This document shows positions 53,760-63,326 of a stretch of 64,000 nt of DNA, piece by piece. Position 1 is the first letter of the stretch. Each line of letters begins with the position of its first letter. The DNA lies in assembly GCA_037013495.1 (NCBI GenBank), contig CM072801.1, positions 75,687,816 to 75,751,815 of the forward strand, in the 5' to 3' direction. The position numbers and the translations under genes are program-made. The notes beneath the pieces are model-generated. The model did no database searches. It was not told the origin of the DNA and saw only the letters and a program-made list of their open reading frames with translations. The DNA comes from Hippophae tibetana (taxonomy: Eukaryota; Streptophyta; Magnoliopsida; Rosales; Elaeagnaceae).

Positions 53760-55071
53760 TTTTAAGACGTTTGTAAGTAGTGTAAACAACGTTATCTAGG
53801 TTACAATATGAGGATAGCAAAACTACTATTATAGTGTGTTTTTTATCTATCGAAACGAGCTTCGATTTGATATATTATAATAGTTGTTTAAATATACGAC
53901 TCAAAAGTTATTACACTTTATAGTTGCAACCCCAATTGATAACTTCTTATTGATTTGAAATAGTGCACTGCAGTAACTTTCTTGTTTTTTTCAATAATAT
54001 AAATAGGTTGAACACAAAAATGAAAAAACGAGAAAAAGATACCGTGAAAGTAAGGAAAGCTAAGAAATGAAATCTAAATAGGAAAAGAATGACAACAAAA
54101 TTGAAAGAAAACACTCGACTTGAAGGACACAATTTAATTCTTTTTAATTATTTTTGACTTAAGAAAGCAGAAAACGATCAAAGGACAAATTTTTATAAAT
54201 CTAAAATTCAAAAAATAGATAAATAAAGATACATACGCCATTTTCAGCAACCAAGGATATTATACCAAACAATGTAAATCCTTTTGGCAGACAACATATG
54301 TACCTAGGAACTCAAAGAATAAGAAAGGTGGAATTACTAAAACCATGGTTAAGATGATAGAATTGGAATCCGGAAGAACAAGAATAGAAAACAAGGCAAT
54401 AGCGTGCGACCAAATTTTAAGACGTGTGTAAGTAGTGTAAACGACGGAATCAGGGTTAAACTATGAGGATATCAAAACTACTGCTATAGTGTGTTTTTTT
54501 ATGTATTGAAACGAGCTTCGATTTGATATATTATAATACTTGTTTCGATATACGAGTCAAAAGTTATAACAGTTTACAGTTGCAACCCCAATTGATAACT
54601 TCTTATTGATTTGAAATAGTGAACTCCAGAAACTTTCTTGTTTTTTCAATAACATAGATAGGTTGAACACAAAAATGAAAAAATGAGAAAAAGATACCGT
54701 TTAAGTAAGGAAAGCTAAGAAATGAAATCTAAATGGGAAAAGAATGACAACAAAATTGAAAGAAAACACTCGACTTGAAGGACACAATTTTATTCTTTTT
54801 TCTCATTTCTCACTTAAGAAAGTAGAAAACAATCAACGAACAAATTTTTATAAATCCAAAATTCAAAAAATAGATAAATAAAGATAGATAACCCATTTTC
54901 AGCAATCAAGGCTATGATACCAAGCAATGCAAATCCTTTTCACGGACAACATATATATATAGGAACACAAAGAATAAGAAAGGTTGAATTGCTTAAAACA
55001 TGGTTAAACATGAAAGAATTGGAATCCGAAAGAACAAGACTAGAAAACAAAACATTACGGTGTGACCAAAT
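53760..55071 (+). repeat. Dimer tandem duplication, copy 2 (1,312 bp)
   Basis: Anchors 53760 and 54415. Nearly identical to the preceding dimer over its first about 780 bp. It then changes to a variant like 51,260-51,500 (GTTGCAACCCC, ACTCCAGAAAC), so the duplicated tract is partly overwritten. Confidence 0.8.
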
Positions 55072-56374
55072 TTTAAGACGTTTGTAAGTAGTGTAAACAA
55101 CGTTATCTAGGTTACAATATGAGGATAGAAAAACTACTATTATAGTGTGTTTTTTATCTATCGAAACGAGCTTCGATTTGATATATTATAATAGTTGTTT
55201 AAATATACGACTCAAAAGTTATACACTTTATAGTTTCAACCCCAATTGATAACTTCTTATTGATTTGAAATAGTGCACTGCAGTAACTTTCTTATTTTTT
55301 TCAATAACATAGATAAGTTGAACACAGAAATGAATAAACGAGAAAAAGATACCGTGAAAGTAAGAAAAGCTAAGAAATGAAATCTAAATGTGAAAAGAAT
55401 GACAACAAAATTGAAAGAAAACACTCGACTCGAAGGACACAATTTAATTCTTTTTTCTGATTTCTGACTTAAGAAAGCAGAAAACGATCAAAGGACAAAT
55501 TTTTATAAATCTAAAATTCAAAAAATAGATAAATAAAGATAGATACACCATTTTCATCAACCAAGGCTATGATACCAAACAATGTAAATCCTTTTGGCGG
55601 ACAACATATGTACCTAGGAACTCGAAGAATAAGAAAGGTTGAATTACTAAAAACATAGTAAAGATGATAGAATTGGAATCCAAAAGAACAAGAATAGAAA
55701 ACAAGGCAATTGGGTGAGACAAAATTTTAAGACGTCTGTAAGTAGTGTAAACGACGGAATATGGGTTAAATTATTAGGATATCAAAACTACTATTATAGT
55801 GTATTGTTTCTTCATCGAAACGAGCTTCGATTTGATATATTATAATACTTGTTTCGATATACGAGTCAAAAGTTATAATAGTTTACAGTTTCAACCCCAA
55901 TTGATAACTTCTTATTGATTTGAAATGGTGAACTGCAGTAACTTTCTTGTTTTTTTCAATAACATAGATAGGTTGAACACAAAAAAAAACGAGAAAAAGA
56001 TACCGTGAAATTAAGGAAAGCTTAGAAATGAAATCTAAATAGGAAAAGAATGACAACAAAATTGAAATAAAACACTCGACTTGAAGGACACAATTTAATT
56101 CTTTTTTCTGATTTCTGACTTAAGAAAGCAGAAAACGGTCAAAGGACAAATTTTTATAAATCTAAAATCCAAAAAATAGATAAATAAAGATAGATACACC
56201 ATTTTCATCAACCAAGGCTATGATACCAAACAATGTAAATCCTTTTGGCAGACAACATATGTATCTAGGAATTCAAAGAATAAGAAAGGTTGAATTGCTA
56301 AAAACATGGTTAAGATGATAGAATTGGAATCCGAAAGAACAAGAATAGAAAACAAGGCAATAGGGTGCACCAAA

Positions 56375-56716
56375 TTTTAAAACGTCTGTAAGTAGTGTAA
56401 ATGATGGAATCCAGGTTAATATAAGAGGATAACAAAACTATTGCTATAGTTTGTTTTTTTAAGTATCAAAACGAGCTTCAATTAGATATATTATAATAGT
56501 CTTTTCGATGCACGAGTGAATATTTATAATACTTTAAAAATTCTACCCCAATTGATAACTTCTTTTTGTTTTGAAATTGTGAATTGTAGTAACTTTCTTG
56601 TGTTTTTCAATAACATAGATAGGTTGAACTCAAAAATTAAATAACGAGAAAAAAATACCGTGAAATAAAGGAAAGCTACGAAATCAAATCCAACAAAGCT
56701 ATATGGTGTGACCAAA
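56375..56716 (+). repeat. Half-length satellite monomer S9 (342 bp)
   Basis: S1-like subtype (AAATTAAATAACGAG, GAAATAAAGG) with the same deletion scar. It stands outside the four modules, in the diverged segment. The short form therefore predates the module duplications. Confidence 0.9.
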
Positions 56717-57936
56717 TTTTAAGACGTCTGTAAGTAGTGTAAACGACGTGATCTCGGTTAAAATATGTGGATAGCAAAACTACTACTATAGTTTGTTTTT
56801 TAATGTATCGAAACGAGCTTCCATTTGATATATTATAATATTCGTTACGATATACGAGTCAAACGTTATAACAATTTAAAGTTTCAACCCGAATTGATAA
56901 CTTCTTATTGTTTTTAAATTGTGAACTGGAGTAACTTTCTTCTTTTTTTCAATAACATAGATAGGTTGAACACAAAATGAAAAAAATTAGAAAAAGATAC
57001 CGTGAAAGTAAGGAAAGCTAAGAAATGAAATCTAAATAGGAAAAGAATGACAACAAAATTGAAAGAAAACACTCGACTTGAAGGACACAATTTAATTCTT
57101 TTTTCTGATTTCTGACTTAAGAAAGCAGAAAACGATCAAAGGACAAATTTTTATAAATCTAAAATTCAAAAAATAGATAAATAAAGATAGATACACCATT
57201 TTCATCAACCAAGGCTATGATACCAAACAATGTAAATCCTTTTGGCAGACAACATATGTATCTAGGAAATCAAAGAATAAGAAAGGTTGAATTGCTAAAA
57301 ACATGGTTAAGATGATAGAATTGGAATCCGAAAGAACAAGAATAGAAAACAAGGCAATAGGGTGCGACCAAATTTTAAGACGTCTGTAAGTAGTGTAAAC
57401 GACGGAATCAGGATTAAACTATGAGGATAACAAAACTACTGCTATAGTGTGTTTTTTATGTATCGAAACGAGCTTCGATTTGATATATTATAATACTAGT
57501 TTCGATATACGAGTCAAAAGTTATAACAGTTTATAGTTTCAACCCCAATTGATAACTTCTTATTGATTTGAAATAGTGAACTGCAGAAACTTTCTTATTT
57601 TTTTCAATAACATAGATTGGTTGAACACAAAAATGAAAAAACGAGAAAAAGATACCGTGAAAGTAAGGAAAGTTAAGAAATGAAATCTAAATGGGAAAAG
57701 AATGACAACGAAATTGAAAGAAAACACTCGACTTGAAGGATATAATTTAATTATTTTTAATGATTTTTGACTAAAGAAAGTAGAAAACGATCAAAGGACA
57801 AATTTTTATAAATCTAAAATTCAAAAAGTAGATAAATAAATATAGATACACCAATTTCAGCAACCAAGGCTATGATACCAAACAATGTAAATCCTTTTGG
57901 TGGACACCATATGTACCTAGGAACTCATAGAATAAG

Positions 57937-58715
57937 TATCCACATATATTAAACGAGATCCCGTCGTTTACACTACTTATGAACGTCTTAAAATTTGGAC
58001 ACACCATATTGCTTTGTTTTCTATTCTTGTTCTTTCGGATTCCAATTCTATCATCTTAACCATGTTTTTAGCAATTCAACCTTTCTTATTCTTTGAGTTC
58101 CTAGGTACATATGTTGTCCGCCAAAAGGATTTACATTGTTTGGTATCATAGCCTTGGTTGCTGAAAATGGTGTATCTATCTTTATTTATCTATTTTTTGA
58201 ATTTTAGATTTATAAATATTTGTCCTTTTATCGTTTTATGCTTTCTTAAGTCAGGAATCAGAAAAAAGAACTAAATTGTGTCCTTCAAGTCGAGTGTTTT
58301 CTTTCAATTTTGTTGTCATTCTTTTCCTATTTAGATTTCATTTCTTAGCTTTCCTTACTTTCACGGTATCTTTTTCTCATTTTTTTCATTTTTGTGTTCA
58401 ACCTATCTATGTTATTGAAGAAAAGAAGAAAGTACCTAATGTTTACTATTTAAAAACAATAAGAAGTTATCAATTGGGGATGAAACTTTAAACTGTTATA
58501 ACGTTTGACTCGTATATCGTAACGAATATTATAATATATCAAATCGAAACTCGTTTCGATACATAAAAAACAAACTATAGTAGTAGTTTTTCTATCCACA
58601 TATATTAAACGAGATCCCGTCGTTTACACTACTTATGAACGTCTTAAAATTTGGTCACACCATATTGCTTTTTTTTCTATTCTTGTTCTTTCGGATTCCA
58701 ATTCTATCATCTTAA
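57937..58715 (-). repeat. Inverted satellite (about 1.2 monomers)
   Basis: Satellite in reverse orientation, beginning TATCCACATATATTAAACG, with the same landmark again at 58,593 (656 bp later). Its closest relative that I can see is the forward monomer at about 56,760-57,000. They share GTGGATAG, ATTCGTTACGATATACG and CAAACGTTATAAC. It ends where an LTR begins. Together with that LTR it forms one insert in a forward monomer. Confidence 0.92.
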
Positions 58716-59060
58716 TGATGAGTGCTCAAAAAGCACTAAAATAACCATGATTTTATGCACATTAATTAATTAAAAATATATATATTTATATGTTTTATCA
58801 TATATTTATATAAATTTGTCTTTTTCGGAATCACGGGTATTTTTATTGTTTTTCAGGTATTTTGGCTTAAAAATGCAACTTAAAGACTCAAAGAAGAATA
58901 CTGGAAGCAATACATCACAAATATATTAATAAATAAATGCGGAAAAGTCGACAAATATGGAAAAATTGGACAAAATGGGTCAAAAAGGTCAAAAATGTCA
59001 AAAAGGAGAAAAACGCGCCGCCGCGCCCCAGCACCCAGCTCCGCCCAAACTGCGCGCGGT

Positions 59061-59150
59061 ACTGTTCATGCGTGCAGCACTGCGCGCGCGGGGTTACTGT
59101 TCATGCGCGCAGCACTGCGCGCGGGTTACTGTTCACGCGCGCGCCGACAC
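59061..59150 (+). repeat. 32-35-bp GC-rich minisatellite in LTR U3
   Basis: Three partial units starting at 59,061, 59,096 and 59,128, each opening ACTGTTCA(T/C)GCG and continuing with a GCAGCACTGCGCGCG-type core. It occupies the same U3 position as the minisatellites of the other LTRs but with its own unit. Confidence 0.85.
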
Positions 59151-59251
59151 TCATTTTTCACGTGCAGCCGCCCCATGACGTCAGCATTTCCATTACGCGT
59201 TTTTACATTTTTTTAACATTTTTTTACTCATTTTTTCTCTCCATCCTCACC

Positions 59252-59259
59252 TATAAATA
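59252..59259 (+). promoter_or_regulatory. TATA box of LTR fragment
   Basis: TATAAATA in the conserved CACCTATAAATACCCC context, 536 bases from the U3 tip. Confidence 0.7.
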
Positions 59260-59475
59260 CCCCCCTTCCCTTCATTTCAAAATCACACCTAAAAACACCT
59301 CCAAATACATTCTTTTCTCTCTTTTCTTAGATTTTTAGGATTCTTTAGTTTTTCTTAGTTTTTCTTATGTTTTCTTAGTTTTTAGCTTTTCTTAGTTAAT
59401 TTCTCTTAGATTTAGAGTTCTTCCTTTTTTGGGAAGAACTAGTTATGTTTTTGTAATATTTTAGCTCTTTGATTC

Positions 59476-59481
59476 AATAAA
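59476..59481 (+). promoter_or_regulatory. Polyadenylation signal AATAAA in LTR fragment
   Basis: AATAAA in GATTCAATAAATGGG, about 217 bases downstream of the TATA box. Equivalent to the signals at 49,148 and 61,255. Confidence 0.6.
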
Positions 59482-60074
59482 TGGGAGTGCAAATTCCGCT
59501 TGGAGTTTTTCCAGCAACGGGAATAGCGTCGAAGTTCTGTAAGGATTTTATTTTCTTTACAGTTATTTTTATGCTTTATTCTTACATGTTATATTTAATT
59601 TGTCTGTGGTTAAATTTAACTGTGCTGGCTGTTTAGTAAACATGATGTAATAATGACGTTGTTATGCTTGCGAAATATTAAATAGGTAAAAATCTCTAAA
59701 ATGAATTGATTTTATTTTTATTCATGATTTTATATTAAGAATGTTAGAGAGAAATATATTATTTTTCATTACAAACTTAAACCTGAAAATTAGATTTTAA
59801 GGTTTAGTTATCCGGTCTAATTTAGAGTAGTGCTCTTTTATTTGATGGTACAATCGCCCGGTAGTTAGAGTGAAGCTCTATTTCAAAAGTTTTTATAAGA
59901 ATTATTATCTGAAAATGTATTGACAACATGTTTTCGGTAGTGGTTTTAAAACTTGAAAGTTAGTACTCGGATAGCTAAATTCTTAGGTTTAATTTGGACA
60001 CCTTGAATAAAGTTTAAACTGTCTAACCCCACCAAAGGTGGCATTTAAATGGTTCATTTTCAATCTCTTAGAAG

Positions 60075-60383
60075 AAAGGTTGAATTGCTAAAAACATGGT
60101 TAAGATGATAGAATTGGAATCCGAAAGAACAAGAATAGAAAACAAGGCAATAGGGTGCGACCAAATTTTAAAACGTCTGTAAGTAGTGTAAATGATGGAA
60201 TCTAGGTTAAAATACGAGGATAACAAAACTATTGCTATAGTGTGTTTTTTTAATTATCAAAACGATCTTCAATTAGATATATTATAATAGTATTTTCGAT
60301 GCACGAGTCAATAGTTATAATAGTGTAAAAATTCTACCCCAATTGATAACTTCTTTTTGTTTTGAAATTGTGAACTGTAGTAA
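60075..60383 (+). repeat. Forward satellite between the two LTR copies
   Basis: Resumes at AAAGGTTGAATTGC, exactly where the forward array stopped at 57,936 (AGAATAAG). It then runs through an anchor at 60,166 into the left part of a half-length monomer (TTAATTATCAAAACGA, TTCGATGCACGAGTC). It ends at GAACTGTAGTAA, where the next LTR begins. Confidence 0.93.
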
Positions 60384-60717
60384 TGATGAGTGCTCAAAAA
60401 GCACTAAAATAACCATGATTTTATGCACATTAATTGATTAAATATATATATATTTATATGTTTTATCATATATTTATATAAATTTGTCTTTTTGGGAATC
60501 ACGGGTATTTTTATTTTTTTCAGGTATTTTGGCTTAAAAACGTAACTTAAAGACTCAAATAGGAATACTTGAAGCAATACATCACAAATATATTAATAAA
60601 TAAATGGGGAAAGGTCAACAAATATGCAAAAATTGGACAAAATGGGTCAAAAAGGTCAAAAAAGAGAAAAACGCGCCGCCTCGCCGCCCAGCTGCGCCGA
60701 GCTGCGCGCGGCTAATC

Positions 60718-60865
60718 TTCATCTGCGCCAAGCTGCGTGCAGCAACTGTTCATCTGCGCCAAGCTGCGCGCGCTAGGACTGTTCATCCGCCCCAAGCTGC
60801 GCGCGCTAGTACTGTTCATCTGCGGCAAGCTGCGCGCGGCTACTGTTCATCCGCGCGCGCCGACG
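60718..60865 (+). repeat. 33-bp GC-rich minisatellite in LTR U3
   Basis: Units start at 60,746, 60,779, 60,812 and 60,843, with a degenerate first unit from 60,718. The core is CTGTTCATCTGCGCCAAGCT followed by GCGCGC. Long open frames across it are a by-product of the repeat and of low stop-codon density in GC-rich DNA. Confidence 0.87.
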
Positions 60866-60998
60866 ACCGTTTCGCCCCATTTTTCACGTGCAGCCGCCCA
60901 CGTCATGCTGACATCATCAAATGACGTCAACAATCACTAATCCGTGTTTTTACATTTTTTTAACATTTTTTCCTCTACTTTTTCTCTCCATCCTCACC

Positions 60999-61006
60999 TA
61001 TAAATA
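60999..61006 (+). promoter_or_regulatory. TATA box of second LTR
   Basis: TATAAATA in the conserved CACCTATAAATACCCC context, 615 bases from the U3 tip. The larger distance than in the other copies reflects the longer minisatellite. Confidence 0.75.
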
Positions 61007-61070
61007 CCCCCTTCTCTTCACTTCTAAATACACCTCAAAACCATTCTTCTCTTCTCTTTCTTTCTCTCAT

Positions 61071-61160
61071 TTCTTAGTTTTTAAGCTTTTCTTAGTTTCT
61101 TTCTTAGTTTTTAAGCTTTTCTTAGTTTCTTTCTTAGTTTTTAAGCTTTTCTTAGTTTCT
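61071..61160 (+). repeat. 30-bp tandem repeat, three exact copies
   Basis: Three successive 30-bp units (61,071, 61,101, 61,131), each TTCTTAGTTTTTAAGCTTTT plus CTTAGTTTCT, followed by a partial fourth. It lies just downstream of the TATA box, so probably in the transcribed leader. The solo LTR has only a loose version of this pattern near 49,230-49,310. Confidence 0.92.
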
Positions 61161-61254
61161 TTCTTAGTTCTTAGTTAAATTCTCTTAGTTTTTGAGTTCT
61201 TCTCTTTTTGAGAAGAACTTGTAATGTTTTTGTAATTTATTAGCTTTTTGATTC

Positions 61255-61260
61255 AATAAA
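61255..61260 (+). promoter_or_regulatory. Polyadenylation signal AATAAA in second LTR
   Basis: AATAAA in the conserved ATTCAATAAATGGGAGTGC context, about 250 bases after the TATA box. Confidence 0.62.
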
Positions 61261-61807
61261 TGGGAGTGCAAATTCCGCTTGGAGGTTTTCCAGCAACGGG
61301 AATAGCGTCGAAGTTCTGTAAGGATTTTATTTTCTTTACAGTTATTTTTTATGCTTTATTCTTACATGTTATATTTAATTTGTCTGTGATTAAATTTAAC
61401 TGTGCTGGCTGTTTATAATCATGATGTAATAATAACGTTATTATGCTTGCAAAATATTAAATAGGTAAAAATTTCTAAAATGAATTGATTTTATTTTTAT
61501 TCAAGATTTTATATTAAGAATGTTAGAGAGAAATATATTATTTTTCATTACAAACTTAAATCTGAAAATTAGATTTTAAGGTTTAGTTATCCGGTCTAAT
61601 TTAGAGTAGTGCTCTTTTATTTATTGGTACAATCGCCCGGTAGTTAGAGTGAAACTCTATTTCAAAAGTTTTTATAAGAATTATTATGTGAAAATGTATT
61701 GACAACATGTTTTCAATAGTGGTTTTAAAACTTGAAAGTTAGTACTCGGATAATTAAATTCTTATGTTTAATTTGGACACCTTGAATAATGTTTAAATTG
61801 TCTAATC

Positions 61808-61953
61808 CCACCAAAGGTGGCATTTAAATGGTTCATTTTCAATCTCTTAGAAAAAGGAAATAATTTAATTAACCAAATTAGTTATCAACCCCACCCATAG
61901 GTGTTAATTGATTTGTTTAGTTAACAAAGAATATCTAACCCCACCAAAGGTGG
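61808..61953 (+). repeat. Three spaced CCACC...GGTGG palindromes in LTR U5
   Basis: CCACCAAAGGTGG at 61,808-61,820 and 61,941-61,953, with a weaker CCACCCATAGGTG at 61,891-61,903, each close behind TAATCCC, TAACCC or CAACCC. One element of the set is also seen in the LTR fragment (60,029-60,041). Confidence 0.75.
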
Positions 61954-62425
61954 TATTTATATAAAAAAGAGAGAATCAATAAAATATCAATTTATATCTT
62001 TAATAACCTAGATAATATGAGCAAGCATAATTAATTTAGTTATTATATCCATAAATACTCCACTAATATAAATGATAAAATTTGCATAAATATTTATTGA
62101 ATCTGTATTTTTATTTATTTTTAGATAAATATTTATTGAATTTGTATCTATGTTTATTTTTATGTTATTAGATTATATTTATTGAATCTGTATATATGTT
62201 TATTTTTATGTTATTAGATAAGGAACACTAAAACCAAACTATCGTGACAGGATGTTTAGGATTTAATTTCGTTTTTAAAGGTTTGAATAATAAATTAAAA
62301 ACCACATACATTTCTTCCTTAGATCGACCTTGGGAGTATACTTATCATTTTCTTCGAAATGATTCGTGCAGTTGCGAGAGTTTTATAAATATTAAAACCA
62401 AAGTATTGGCAAGAATCGGCGATGC

Positions 62426-62693
62426 ACGAGTCAATAGTTATAATAGTGTAAAAATTCTACCCCAATTGATAACTTCTTTTTGTTTTGAAATTGTGAACTG
62501 TAGTAACTTTCTTGTTTTTTTCATAAACATAGATAGGTTGAATACAAAAATTAAATAACGAGAAAAAAATACCATGAAATAACGGAAAGTTACGAAATTA
62601 AATCCAACAAAGCAATATGGTGTGATCAAATTTTAAGACGTCTGTAAGTAGTGTAAACGACGGGATCTCGTTTAAAATATGAGGATAGCAAAA
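62426..62693 (+). repeat. Satellite between LTR and gag fragment
   Basis: Right part of the split half-length monomer (anchor 62,631) and the start of the next monomer up to GAGGATAGCAAAA. Its first 81 bp, plus the six-base joint before them, repeat the satellite found just left of the LTR. Confidence 0.93.
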
Positions 62694-63326
62694 ATAATAA
62701 TAATTAAAAAATTTTAAAAAATTAAATTTTTTTTAGGGTTTAACTCGTTTTGTTTATTGTTTTGTATTAAATACCATGTAAATTCTCTAAAATTTTTTAT
62801 TTTATTGACAAGAGTTTTAAATTTACGTTTACAATAGTGTATGCATGGTAGGAGATCCTTAGGAAACCCCCTTACACCATATGTAAATAATATTCATAAA
62901 TTTAAACAAGTGTCAACAAAACTGGATTCTACCCATCAACCTGTTTTTGAGCCAAACATAGAACCAAGTCTTAATCCTTTACTAGAACCGAAAGAAATGG
63001 AAGAAAACCAACATGTTAGGGAAACCACTATGAAGGAGTTTGCAAGACTAGTGATTGGCACAGCAACTACCGTTATCCAGTTGGGTGAGGCTGCTCGGAA
63101 TTATGACCTAAAAATATTCATTTTTCTATGCTTCTTTCCTTTTATGGGCTACCTAACGAAGATTCTCTTTCCTTCATGAGAGATTTCTATGCTACGGTCC
63201 AAACATTCCCCCTCAATATTCTAAACGAGGATAAACTTAGAATGAGATGTTTCCCCTACACCTTAAAGGATAAGGCCAAAGCTTGGTTAATGTCACTTCC
63301 CCCAGGTTCTCTGATAACATGGGAGA
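62694..63326 (+). mobile_element. Internal fragment of a Ty3/gypsy retrotransposon (leader and gag)
   Basis: A 633-bp non-satellite insert. The first about 145 bp are an AT-rich, non-coding leader-like stretch. The rest has gag similarity. No LTR, primer-binding site, protease or polymerase is attached. Left satellite ends GATAGCAAAA and right satellite starts ACTGCTATAG, adjacent positions in the monomer apart from two bases. The fragment therefore sits in the array without disturbing its phase. Membership in the same family as the neighbouring LTRs is possible (same strand, correct order) but not shown. Confidence 0.85.
62841..63326 (+). pseudogene. gag remnant, Tat/Athila-like
   Basis: The predicted protein begins with a GRRSLGNPLTPYV segment like the start of Athila/Tat Gag proteins. 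Further on it contains a FYGLP motif and a KDKAKAWLMSLPPGS motif followed by ITWE. Together these are the recognisable core of the plant retrotransposon Gag domain, which forms the element's virus-like particle. Only the front part of Gag is represented. The reading frame is broken, with at least one break, and the right side is replaced by satellite. It is a fossil with no expected function. The lineage rests on motif recognition, not on a search. Confidence 0.8.

Larger units (their letters stand above)
49961..57936 (+). repeat. Diverged satellite segment
   Basis: Full-length monomers with anchors 50480, 51139, 51795, 52448, 53103, 53760, 54415, 55071, 55725, 56375 and 57373, plus one half-length unit at 56,375. 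Monomers are still in phase but share fewer private variants with one another and with the left array. Examples are ACATATATATATAGGAAC near 52,326, AAACCATGG near 53,030, and many single-base changes. The segment stops inside a monomer, at AGAATAAG, where inverted satellite begins. No gene is seen. Confidence 0.93.
58716..60074 (+). mobile_element. LTR fragment, same family as the solo LTR
   Basis: Starts with the family tip TGATGAGTGCTC and runs through U3, TATA box, polyadenylation signal and much of U5. It then changes to satellite at about 60,072-60,074. The true right terminus is not present, so the copy is incomplete. No second LTR and no internal region accompany it. Roughly a dozen differences from the LTR at 60,384 are visible over a 300-bp U5 stretch (59,500-59,800). 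The two are separate insertions or separately copied pieces, not a recent pair. Confidence 0.9.
60384..62425 (+). mobile_element. Second plus-strand LTR, nearly complete
   Basis: Begins TGATGAGTGCTC directly after satellite GTAGTAA and extends about 2,042 bp through U3, R and U5 to AAGAATCGGCGATGC. There it joins satellite at a shared CGATGC, instead of ending in the family GCTCATCA tip. The right end is thus a recombinant junction and no target duplication can be read. It matches the solo LTR along its length apart from the U3 minisatellite and a 30-bp repeat. No coding region lies inside it. A gag fragment lies 269 bp downstream in the same orientation, with satellite between. Confidence 0.92.
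60166..62630 (+). repeat. Half-length satellite monomer S10, split by an LTR
   Basis: Removing 60,384-62,506 leaves a 342-bp S1-type short monomer with the usual deletion scar (AAATCCAACAAAGC at about 62,600). The two halves come from the same subtype, which supports insertion into an existing short unit. Confidence 0.85.

Noticed and set aside
57937-58715. Simple inversion of part of the array
   Set aside because: The forward monomer is contiguous across the whole block (57,936 to 60,075), so an insertion fits better than an inversion in place.
60921-61178. Open frame with a repeated FLVFKLFLVS peptide
   Set aside because: It is the direct translation of the three exact 30-bp repeats in the LTR leader, not a protein-coding repeat.
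61318-61346. GTAAGG...TTTACAG, looks like a splice donor and acceptor pair in the LTR
   Set aside because: The two sites are only about 25 bases apart, too short for a plant intron. Either could be a site used with a distant partner, but nothing here shows it.
58716-62425. The two plus-strand LTR copies as the paired ends of one full retrotransposon
   Set aside because: Only about 310 bp of satellite lie between them, with no internal retrotransposon sequence, and they differ visibly.
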